The position numbers and the translations under genes were made by a program. This document shows, piece by piece, positions 45,736 through 52,466 of a stretch of 64,000 nt of DNA. Source of the stretch: Microbacterium terricola (GTDB taxonomy: Bacteria > Actinomycetota > Actinomycetes > Actinomycetales > Microbacteriaceae); the NCBI RefSeq assembly GCF_027943945.1, contig NZ_AP027141.1:496001-560000 (forward strand). The letters are read 5' to 3'. Under the pieces are notes generated by a model. That model made no database searches, had not been told where the DNA came from, and was given only the letters and a program-made list of their open reading frames with translations. Numbering within the stretch: the stretch's first letter is position 1; every line of letters begins with the position of its first letter.

Positions 45736-47829
45736 TCAGGCTTGCCGATCCAGAATCGCCTGGACGCTCGCCTCCGGTCCCAGGTCGAGGCGCCGAAGAA
45801 CCTGTGCGTTGAGTGCCACGACGACGGTGGACAAGGACATCAGGATGGCGCCGACCGACATGGGCAGCACGAAACCGAACGGCGCGAGAACCCCCGCGGC
45901 GAGGGGAACGGCGATCAGGTTGTAGCCGGCTGCCCACCACAGGTTCTGCTTCATCTTTCGGTAGCTGGCCCTCGAGAGCTCGATGACCGACAGCACTGAA
46001 CGAGGGTCGTCGCTGGCGAGGATCACGCCGGCGGAGGCTATCGCGACGTCGGTGCCGGCGCCGATCGCGATGCCGACGTCGGCTTGCGCGAGGGCGGGTG
46101 CGTCATTGACGCCGTCTCCGACCATCGCGATCCGACGGCCCTCGCGCTGGAGTTCGGCGACCTTCGCGGACTTGTCCTCGGGGCGTACGCCGGCGAAGAC
46201 GCGGTCCACGCCGAGATCCCGCCCGACCGACCGGGCGACGGCGTCCGCGTCGCCCGTGATCATGACCACCTGGATGCCCAGCCTGTGCAGCGCGTCGACC
46301 GCCTGGCTCGATTCTGGGCGGATCTCGTCGGCGAGCTTCAACCCGCCGATCACCACTCCGTCACGCACGACGTGGAGGACGATCGCACCGTCGCGGCTCC
46401 ACTGGGCCGCGGCCGAGACCTCGCCGGCGCCGACGCCCTCGAGCAGACGCGGTCCTCCGACGTGGATCTGCCGGCCCTCGACGGTCGCTACGACGCCGAC
46501 CGCCGGCGATGACGAGAATCCGGTCGCTGCGGCGATCCCGAGGCCGCGGTCGGTCGCGGCTCGCACGATGGCCTTCGCGAGCGGGTGCTCGCTGTCGGCT
46601 TCGGCTGCGGCTGCGAGTGCGAGGACCGTGTCGGCGTCGATGTCACCCTGGGGTGCGACGGCGGTCACGGTCGGCTCGCCCTTCGTAAGTGTGCCGGTCT
46701 TGTCGAAGAGCACTGTGTCGATCGTGCGCATGCTCTCCAGTGCGAGCCGATCTTTGATGAGCACCCCGCCGCGCGCGGCACGTTCGGTGGCGATCGCGAC
46801 GACCAGCGGGATCGCGAGTCCGAGCGCGTGAGGGCAGGCGATCACGAGAACGGTGATCGTACGGACAACCGCCGCATCGGGGTTTCCCAGCAGCGTCCAG
46901 ACGATCGCGGTCAGCGCGGCGGCGCTCAGAGCGAACCAGAACAGCCAACCCGCGGCACGGTCCGCGATGCGCTGGGCACGCGACGTGGAGGTCTGCGCCT
47001 CGGCGACGAGCCGCTGTATACCGGCGAGAGTCGTGTCCTCTCCCGTCGCGGTGACCTCAACGCGCAGGCCAGAGTCGGTGGCGACCGTGCCCGCGGTGAC
47101 CGGTTCGCCGATGCCACGTGCAACGGTGCGGGACTCGCCGGTGACCATCGACTCGTCCATGTCTGCGCGGCCGTCGACGATCCTTCCGTCGGCGGGGATG
47201 CTGCCGCCTGGGCGGACCACGACCACATCACCCACCCGCAGGGCAGACGGTGCCACCGTCACGACGCGGTCGCCTTCGACCCGTTCGGCCTCATCCGGAA
47301 GCAGTGCCGCGAGCGAATCCAATGCCGACGTGGTCTGTGCCAGCGACCGCATCTCGATCCAGTGGCCGAGGAGCATGATGACGATCAGCAGCGCGAGTTC
47401 CCACCAGAACTCGAGCTCGTGATCCAGCAGACCGAGGCTGGCGCCCCACGAGGCGACGAAGGCGACGGTGATCGCCAGGCCGATCAGCAGCATCATGCCG
47501 GGCTTGCGGGCGCGGAGTTCACTGACCGCCCCGGTCAGGAACGGCCACCCGCCCCAGACGTACATGACCGTCCCGAGGATCGGCGATATCAGTTGAACAC
47601 CGGGAAGCTCCGGCAGCGAGTAGCCGATCAGCACTGCGAACATGCTTGAGAACCCGACCACCGGGATCGCGAGGAGCAGGTTGATCCAGAACAGGCGCCG
47701 GAACTGCGCGACATGGTCGGCGCCGTGACCGCCATGTGCGCTGTGCTCGCTGTGCCCGGTGTCGTGAGCCATTTGAGCTGTGTGATCGTGGTTGACGGCT
47801 ATGTCGCGCGCCGCATGTGGATCCGTCAT
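45736..47829 (-). CDS. copB: CopB-type (P1B-3) copper-exporting ATPase
   Basis: 697 residues. The N-terminus is His-rich (HDHTAQMAHDTGHSEHSAHGG) instead of a GMxCxxC domain, and helix 6 carries CPH (IACPHALGLAIP) rather than CPC; both mark the CopB group. TGES, DKTGTLTKGEP, SEHP and GDGVNDAPAL are intact. The start ATG 47829 has GAGGAGGAC at good distance; an open frame further upstream is disregarded. A CsoR box lies ~60 bases upstream. It complements the chromosomal CopA and probably raises copper tolerance. Confidence 0.9.
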   Translation of the reverse strand: MTDPHAARDIAVNHDHTAQMAHDTGHSEHSAHGGHGADHVAQFRRLFWINLLLAIPVVGFSSMFAVLIGYSLPELPGVQLISPILGTVMYVWGGWPFLTGAVSELRARKPGMMLLIGLAITVAFVASWGASLGLLDHELEFWWELALLIVIMLLGHWIEMRSLAQTTSALDSLAALLPDEAERVEGDRVVTVAPSALRVGDVVVVRPGGSIPADGRIVDGRADMDESMVTGESRTVARGIGEPVTAGTVATDSGLRVEVTATGEDTTLAGIQRLVAEAQTSTSRAQRIADRAAGWLFWFALSAAALTAIVWTLLGNPDAAVVRTITVLVIACPHALGLAIPLVVAIATERAARGGVLIKDRLALESMRTIDTVLFDKTGTLTKGEPTVTAVAPQGDIDADTVLALAAAAEADSEHPLAKAIVRAATDRGLGIAAATGFSSSPAVGVVATVEGRQIHVGGPRLLEGVGAGEVSAAAQWSRDGAIVLHVVRDGVVIGGLKLADEIRPESSQAVDALHRLGIQVVMITGDADAVARSVGRDLGVDRVFAGVRPEDKSAKVAELQREGRRIAMVGDGVNDAPALAQADVGIAIGAGTDVAIASAGVILASDDPRSVLSVIELSRASYRKMKQNLWWAAGYNLIAVPLAAGVLAPFGFVLPMSVGAILMSLSTVVVALNAQVLRRLDLGPEASVQAILDRQA

Positions 47830-47887
47830 GGCGAAGTCCTCCTCGGTGCATCCGTCCCTGCAAGGATGTGCAGAAGGGTATAACGGG

Positions 47888-47904
47888 ATACCCCATGGGG
47901 GTAT
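47888..47904 (-). promoter_or_regulatory. CsoR operator upstream of copB
   Basis: ATACCCCATGGGGGTAT, differing from the copZ operator only in the central bases. Its right end is the exact point where the integrase reading frame begins to look conserved, so it also marks a recombination junction. Confidence 0.82.
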
Positions 47905-48305
47905 TCCAGCCGAAGACGCACGAGGTGCGATCGGTGCCCTACCCGGAGTTCCTCGAGCTGCCGATCGCGAGGCTGTGCGAGGGCAAGCCGCGCGACGGTC
48001 TGCTCTTCGGTGATGGTGTCGGCTACCTCGGCCGTCCGCGCTCGTCGGGAGCGTCGCGATCATGGTTCATGACGGCACTGGATGCTGCAGGCCTCGAGCG
48101 GATGACCGTGCACGACCTGCGCCACACCGCCGCGTCGCTCGCGATCAGCTCGGGCGCGAACGTGAAGGCGGTGCAGCGGATGCTGGGCCACGCATCGGCG
48201 GCGATGACTCTGGATGTCTACGCGGATCTGTTCGACGACGACCTGGATACCGTGTCGGCGTCGCTGAACGAGGCGCGGAGCCGGGCGATCGCCTCTGGTC
48301 AGTAG
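47904..48305 (+). pseudogene. Tyrosine recombinase (phage-type integrase), C-terminal fragment
   Basis: 134 codons of the catalytic domain. The fragment begins at QPKTHEVRSVPYP, which includes the active-site Lys hairpin. It retains HDLRHTAASLAISSG (His and second Arg), LGHASAAMTLDVYADL (His and nucleophilic Tyr) and the C-terminal helix. The N-terminal core-binding domain and the first catalytic Arg are absent; the upstream sequence is the copB promoter. The fragment is therefore inactive. An ATG at 47895 could start it, but nothing suggests expression. Confidence 0.85.
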
Positions 48306-48337
48306 CTCCACGGCGATAGCCCGCGAAGTGAATGAGC

Positions 48338-48673
48338 TCAGGCGGATACGTGGTGTCGGTCGGGTGCTTCGGACGTCGTCAGCACGACCCGCAAGCCCAA
48401 GGCGCGTGAGAGGCGATCAATCGTCGAGAGGGTGGGGTTTGCAACCCCGCGCTCGATCCGGCTGATCTCGCTCTGCTGAACACCTGACAGCTCGGCGAGA
48501 CGCGGCTGGGACAGGTTCAGCTCGTTGCGCCGGGCCGCGAGGTCCGCGCCCAAGGCGAGGTGGCTCTCACGCTCGTCGGTGAAGACCTGTTCGGCGACCT
48601 CGTACGCCGCCCGCTGGCCGGCGCTCCAACGAGACTTGCGCCTGCTGGCGTAGTCCTCGAACGAGGTGGTCAT
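48338..48673 (-). CDS. XRE-family HTH antitoxin (HigA-like)
   Basis: 111 residues. A helix-turn-helix lies at ~45-100 (LGADLAARRNELNLSQPRLAELSGVQQSEISRIERG, read in parts, then NPTLSTIDRLSRALGL). The first 40 residues are basic and helical, probably the toxin-contacting part. ATG with GGAGA upstream. It lies 63 bases downstream of a HigB-like toxin gene, the toxin-first order of HigBA modules; it should repress the operon and neutralise the toxin. Confidence 0.8.
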   Translation of the reverse strand: MTTSFEDYASRRKSRWSAGQRAAYEVAEQVFTDERESHLALGADLAARRNELNLSQPRLAELSGVQQSEISRIERGVANPTLSTIDRLSRALGLRVVLTTSEAPDRHHVSA

Positions 48674-48736
48674 GATGTCTCCAGATGTGCCTCAGCGTAA
48701 GCCGTCACCCGATTATGGGTCATGGCACATAGAACC

Positions 48737-49168
48737 TCAAGACCGCTTCTGTTGTTCCTTCCACCTCTTCAGCAAGGATCGCGCCTTCGTGATCTCACGT
48801 TGCTGCCGCCTCGGGGACGGATCCCTCCTCTTGTCGTAACCGCTCAGGATCAGAACGATCCTGGAGCCGTGAAAGGTGCAGAAGACGCGAAGGAGAACCT
48901 CTCGATGCGGGGTCTTGATGTCGTCTGGAAGATCGGTCTCGTCGAGTCCGGCAGCACTGTAGATGGCTGAAAGAGATCGGCGCACACGGAACTCGAACAG
49001 TCCCTCGCCGAGCGCCTTGCCCCACTCGCCATTGCAGATGTCCTGGCCCAGAGGCTTCAAGAAATGATCGATGGCCGCGAACAGAACAACTTCCTCGTAC
49101 CGCCCGAGCTTCTTGACGAAGCGATCGAACTGCTTCGCATCGAAGAGTTCGACGGTCCAGTTGCTCAC
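48737..49168 (-). CDS. HigB/Gp49-like toxin (RelE/ParE superfamily)
   Basis: 143 residues. FEFRVRRSLSAIYSAAG, then EVLLRVFCTFHGSRIVLILSGYDKR and DPSPRRQQREITKARSLLKRW, is the phage Gp49-like/HigB signature; members cleave mRNA on the ribosome. GTG 49168 is chosen because TACGAT lies exactly six bases upstream; the open frame extends further but reads into non-conserved sequence. An insert around DETDLPDDIKTPHRE separates two core strands. Partner antitoxin follows. Confidence 0.78.
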   Translation of the reverse strand: MSNWTVELFDAKQFDRFVKKLGRYEEVVLFAAIDHFLKPLGQDICNGEWGKALGEGLFEFRVRRSLSAIYSAAGLDETDLPDDIKTPHREVLLRVFCTFHGSRIVLILSGYDKRRDPSPRRQQREITKARSLLKRWKEQQKRS

Positions 49169-49174
49169 TTGTTG

Positions 49175-49180
49175 ATCGTA
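49175..49180 (-). promoter_or_regulatory. -10 hexamer TACGAT of a leaderless promoter
   Basis: On the minus strand, six bases before GTG 49168 of the toxin gene. Confidence 0.55.
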
Positions 49181-49244
49181 GGCGGGAGGACTGACACGGA
49201 CGTCCTGACGCACCGGGGTGTCGATCTTCCTTTGGCGGCCTCGA

Positions 49245-49266
49245 AAAGTGTGGGCAAAGTGTGGGC
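49245..49266. repeat. 11-bp tandem direct repeat
   Basis: AAAGTGTGGGC twice in succession near the tRNA end of the island. May be an arm-type integrase site or part of a decayed integrase 3' end; not resolvable. Confidence 0.4.
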
Positions 49267-49290
49267 AAAACCACTTCTGACGAAACCACG

Positions 49291-49331
49291 AAGGGCCGCG
49301 ATCCCTTGTAAACACTGGGATCGCGGCCCTT
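49291..49331 (-). terminator. Hairpin downstream of tRNA-Met
   Basis: 15-bp perfect stem AAGGGCCGCGATCCC with an 11-base loop, seven bases past the tRNA 3' end; little T-rich tail on the minus strand. Confidence 0.7.
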
Positions 49332-49337
49332 CAAAAG

Positions 49338-49413
49338 TGGACGCGACGGCGGGAGTCGAACCCGCAACGCTTCCGGGTATGAACCGGAGCCCGGGACCAC
49401 CCGGATCGCCGCG
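49338..49413 (-). tRNA. tRNA-Met (CAT), atypical D arm
   Basis: 76 bases ending in encoded CCA. Acceptor CGCGGCG pairs with CGTCGCG (one G-T). Anticodon stem TCCGG/CCGGA encloses loop TTCATAC, giving anticodon CAT. T arm is GCGGG-TTCGACT-CCCGC. The D arm is odd: CCGGG-TGGT-CCCGG leaves a very small loop, and position 8 is A instead of T. It lacks the GGG/CCC anticodon-stem pairs of initiator tRNA. It may be an elongator-like or specialised tRNA that serves as integration site. Confidence 0.72.
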
Positions 49414-49516
49414 ATGACCCCACGCTAATCGGCGGCCACGACATCCGGCCCGAGCGTGACGGGCGGTTGCTCTGTGCGACGCCGTGTGACGACCGGGGGC
49501 CCTTCGTCTCGCTCGC

Positions 49517-49538
49517 GGTTCCTGAGCCTGTCGAAGGG
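49517..49538 (-). repeat. Dispersed repeat copy (same family as in tsaD and pcrA)
   Basis: Exact 22-base reverse complement of 1650-1671. Flanking CCCTTCG (49499-) and CGAAGGG form an inverted pair around it. Lies just past the stop of the WYL regulator. Confidence 0.75.
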
Positions 49539-49541
49539 CGC

Positions 49542-50537
49542 TCAGCGACCCGCGACGCGCGGCGGGGGCGGGGGAGCGGCGAGGGCCCGCAGCATCCGCT
49601 CCAGCATCTCGCGCACCTCGCCGCGCGAGGGCTCGGCGAGATCGGTGGTGTACTCGACGCCGGCGGGGATCCACGACAGCCCGTACATCGTCTCGCGCCA
49701 GTCGGCGCCTCCCACCGGCCATCGCGTGTGCGCAGCATCCTCTGCTTCGGCGCCCTGCCCCCACTGCCCGAACCATGCGCGCATCTCGTCGAGCGGAAGC
49801 TCCATGACGGCATCGGCCTCGACCGGCTGCCGCACCCACGACCGGGCGACCGTGATGAACTCCTCCACCTGATCGGGGGTCAGCTCGCGCCGGGGGAACA
49901 GCACGCGCGTGTGCTGCACGTCGGCGAGCCGGTCCACCCGGAACGTGCGCCAGTCGTCGCGGTCGAGATCCCAGCACAGCAGATACCAGTGCCGGTCGGC
50001 CGGTGCCAGCGAGTGCGGCTCGACGCGCCGCACGGTCACCTCGCCGGAGGCGGCGGTGTAGCGGAAGCGCACGCGCTCGCCGTCGCGGCAGGCGAGGGCG
50101 AGATCGCCGAGCACCTCACTCGAGACGGCCGCGCCGGCGTTGAGTCCGGTCGGCTGCACGGCCTCGGCGAGGGCCGACACGCGCCGGCGCAGGGGCGCCG
50201 GCAGCACCTGCTCGAGCTTCGCGAGCGCGGTCAGCGTCGTCTCCGGCCCGCTCACCAGGCGCTGGGATGCGGCCACCCGCAGCCCGATCGCCATCGCCAC
50301 GGCCTCTTCATCGGTGAGGAGCAGCGGGGGCACCGCGCTGCCCGCCTCGAGCCGGTAACCGCCGGCCGCGCCGGGGCTGGACTCGATCCGGTACCCGAGA
50401 TCGCGCAGCCGCTCGACATCGCGACGGACGGTGCGCTCGGTCACCCCCATCCGGCTCGCGAGCTCTGCGCCCGGCCAGTGGCGGTGCGTCTGCAGCAGAT
50501 TGAGGAGCGAGAGGGCCCGCGACGTCGTATCGGACAT
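49542..50537 (-). CDS. WYL-domain HTH transcriptional regulator
   Basis: 331 residues. N-terminal DeoR-like winged helix (LLNLLQTHRHWPGAELASRMGVTERTVRRDVERLRDLGY, given in parts), central WYL domain (LAPADRHWYLLCWDLDRDDWRTFRVDRL in parts, containing the W-Y-L line) and C-terminal WCX extension with WFGQWG. ATG 50537 (MSDTTSRAL). Diverges from an ABC exporter with a perfect dyad between them, so it most likely regulates that exporter and itself. Effector unknown. Confidence 0.85.
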   Translation of the reverse strand: MSDTTSRALSLLNLLQTHRHWPGAELASRMGVTERTVRRDVERLRDLGYRIESSPGAAGGYRLEAGSAVPPLLLTDEEAVAMAIGLRVAASQRLVSGPETTLTALAKLEQVLPAPLRRRVSALAEAVQPTGLNAGAAVSSEVLGDLALACRDGERVRFRYTAASGEVTVRRVEPHSLAPADRHWYLLCWDLDRDDWRTFRVDRLADVQHTRVLFPRRELTPDQVEEFITVARSWVRQPVEADAVMELPLDEMRAWFGQWGQGAEAEDAAHTRWPVGGADWRETMYGLSWIPAGVEYTTDLAEPSRGEVREMLERMLRALAAPPPPPRVAGR

Positions 50538-50556
50538 GACCGAATAATCCCATCTA

Positions 50557-50579
50557 TTGCGGACCGAATCTGTCCGCAA
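50557..50579. promoter_or_regulatory. Candidate operator between the WYL regulator and the ABC exporter
   Basis: TTGCGGAC, seven-base spacer, GTCCGCAA: perfect 8-bp inverted repeat. It covers about -42 to -20 relative to the exporter's leaderless start and ~20 bases upstream of the regulator ATG. Confidence 0.7.
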
Positions 50580-50586
50580 ACCGTCC

Positions 50587-50592
50587 TACCGT
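50587..50592 (+). promoter_or_regulatory. -10 hexamer TACCGT of a leaderless promoter
   Basis: Six bases before ATG 50599. Confidence 0.6.
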
Positions 50593-50598
50593 GTCGTC

Positions 50599-51633
50599 AT
50601 GACCGAACCGATCATCGAAGCGCGCGGGCTCACCAAGCGCTTCACCGTGAAGAAGAAGACCGTCGAGGCCGTCACCGACCTCACCTTCCAGGTGGCCCGC
50701 GGCGAGCTCGTGGCCTTCCTGGGCCCTAACGGCGCAGGAAAGTCGACGAGTCTGCGCATGCTGACCACACTGATCCCGCCGACCTCGGGCACCGCGTCCG
50801 TCGTCGGCTTCGACATCCTCAGACAGCCGGCCGAGGTCCGCGCGCGCATCGGCTACGTCGGCCAGCTCACGAGCGGCAGCTTCGCCCAGCGGGTGCGCGA
50901 CGAGCTGATCAGCCAGGGCGCGTTCTACGGCATGGCCAAGCCGGCCGCCCGTGCCCGAGCGGACGAGCTGATCGAGTCGCTCGATCTCGCCTCGTTCGCC
51001 ACGCGCACGGTGCAGCAGCTCTCCGGCGGGCAGAAGCGCCGGCTCGATGTCGCCCTCGGACTCATGCACGCCCCGCCGCTGCTGTTCCTCGACGAGCCGT
51101 CCACGGGGCTCGACCCGCAGAGCCGCGCCAACCTGTGGCAGCACATCATCGATCTGCGGGCACAGCACGGCACCACCGTGTTCCTCACCACCCACTACCT
51201 GGAAGAGGCTGACCGCTACGCCGAGCGCGTGATGGTGATGGACAAGGGCCGCGTGATCGCCGACGACACCGCGAGCACGCTGAAGGCCGAGCTCGCCGGC
51301 GACGTCGTCACTTTCGGGTTCGACTCTCCCGCCGACGCCGATCGGGCGCTCGACGTCGTGCGGACGCTCACGGATCGCGATGTGCGACGGGATGCTGCGG
51401 CATCCGTCACCGTCACGGCCCCCGACGGCGACGCCCTGCTGCCCGCCGCCGTGCGCGCGCTCGACGCAGCAGGGCTGACCGTGCGCTCAGCGACGGGCGT
51501 GCCCCCGACGCTCGACGACGTGTTCCTCGCGCTCACCGGCCGCACCCTGCGCGAGACAGGCTCAGCGACCGATCCTGTGGAGCCGGATCCGGATGCAGGC
51601 GCACAGACCGAGAAGGCAGGAGCAGACCGATGA
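50599..51633 (+). CDS. ABC exporter ATP-binding protein, DrrA-like
   Basis: 344 residues: Walker A GPNGAGKST, signature LSGGQKRRLDVAL, Walker B LLFLDEPSTGLDP, H-loop LTTHYLEEADRYAERV. The C-terminal ~100 residues match the DUF4162-type tail of daunorubicin-resistance ATPases, including TLDDVFLALTGRTLRE. The last ~30 residues include RETGSATDPVEPD, encoded around a partial copy (51555-51565) of the dispersed repeat. Overlaps the permease by four bases. Drug or lipid export is the family role; cargo unknown. Confidence 0.88.
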   Translation: MTEPIIEARGLTKRFTVKKKTVEAVTDLTFQVARGELVAFLGPNGAGKSTSLRMLTTLIPPTSGTASVVGFDILRQPAEVRARIGYVGQLTSGSFAQRVRDELISQGAFYGMAKPAARARADELIESLDLASFATRTVQQLSGGQKRRLDVALGLMHAPPLLFLDEPSTGLDPQSRANLWQHIIDLRAQHGTTVFLTTHYLEEADRYAERVMVMDKGRVIADDTASTLKAELAGDVVTFGFDSPADADRALDVVRTLTDRDVRRDAAASVTVTAPDGDALLPAAVRALDAAGLTVRSATGVPPTLDDVFLALTGRTLRETGSATDPVEPDPDAGAQTEKAGADR

Positions 51634-52412
51634 CCGCCCCCATCGACACCGCCGTGCGGGCCAATCCGGCCCGCGACACCTGGCATGTCCTCACACGTGA
51701 GCTCAAGCCGGTCGTGCGCGACCCATTCACGCTGATCTTCAGCCTGGTGCAGCCGCTGATCTTCCTCGGCCTGTTCGGGCCCCTGCTGGTCGGCCAGTCC
51801 GGCGCCCCCGTCGGCGAGACGCTGCAGTGGTTCGTGCCGGGAGTCCTGGTCATGATCGTGCTGTTCGGCACGGGTGCCACCGGCTCCAACCTGCAGTACG
51901 AGATGATGACCGGCTCGCACGAGCGCACCCTGGTGGCGCCGCTGGCGCGCTCCTCGCTGCTCGTCGGCCGCGCCCTGAAGGAGATCGCGCCGATCGTGGT
52001 GCAGTCGCTGATCATCGTGCTCATCGCCTGGCCGTTCGGGTTCACCGTGAACCCCGCGGGCATGGTGATCGGGCTCGCACTCCTCGCGGTGTTCGGCGTG
52101 GGGCTCGGCTCGCTCTCGTACACCCTCGCTCTGAAGACCAAGGACCGCGAGTGGCTGTTCTGGGGTGTGCAGCAGACGCTGATCTTCCCGCTGATGATCC
52201 TCTCCGGGATGCTGCTGCCCCTTGATGAGGGGCCCGGCTGGATGCAGGCGGTCGCGGCCGTCAACCCGGTCAACTGGGTCGTGCAGGCAGAGCGCGCGCT
52301 GTTCGTCGGCGACCTCGGGGCATCCGCGGTGATGTGGGGCTGGATCTCGGCGCTCGCCCTCGCCGCGGTCGGGTTGTGGGCCGGGGTCCGCGCGATCCAC
52401 AAGAGCAGCTGA
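51630..52412 (+). CDS. ABC-2 type permease, DrrB-like
   Basis: 260 residues, six hydrophobic helices. Family landmarks: TRELKPVVRDPFTLIFSLVQPLIFLGLFGPLL, divided at residue ~30, EMMTGSHERTLVAPLARSSLLVGRALKEI (in parts, the coupling loop) and LSGMLLPLDEGPGWMQAVAAVNPVNWVV. Pairs with the DrrA-like ATPase; both are probably repressed or activated by the divergent WYL protein. Confidence 0.88.
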   Translation: MTAPIDTAVRANPARDTWHVLTRELKPVVRDPFTLIFSLVQPLIFLGLFGPLLVGQSGAPVGETLQWFVPGVLVMIVLFGTGATGSNLQYEMMTGSHERTLVAPLARSSLLVGRALKEIAPIVVQSLIIVLIAWPFGFTVNPAGMVIGLALLAVFGVGLGSLSYTLALKTKDREWLFWGVQQTLIFPLMILSGMLLPLDEGPGWMQAVAAVNPVNWVVQAERALFVGDLGASAVMWGWISALALAAVGLWAGVRAIHKSS

Positions 52413-52454
52413 GTGCGGCAGAGTCGCGTGCACGGCTGCCGGGGCGCGACCAGG

Positions 52455-52460
52455 TAGCGT
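52455..52460 (+). promoter_or_regulatory. -10 hexamer TAGCGT of a leaderless promoter
   Basis: Six bases before ATG 52467. Confidence 0.6.
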
Positions 52461-52466
52461 GATCCC

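Larger units (their letters stand above)
43892..49413. mobile_element. Putative tRNA-Met-associated genomic island
   Basis: About 5.5 kb between a partial copy of a tRNA 3' end (43892-43922) and the tRNA-Met gene (49338-49413), the two in direct orientation. The content is accessory: a His-tailed permease, a broken YkvA gene, a copper ATPase, an integrase C-terminal fragment and a toxin-antitoxin pair. Base composition of the left half appears less GC-rich than its neighbours. The truncated integrase means it is probably no longer mobile. Confidence 0.6.

Noticed and set aside
51555-51565. A full dispersed-repeat copy in the DrrA-like gene
   Set aside because: Only 11 bases (GACAGGCTCAG) match and no second arm was found, so it is mentioned as a partial match and not annotated as a repeat.
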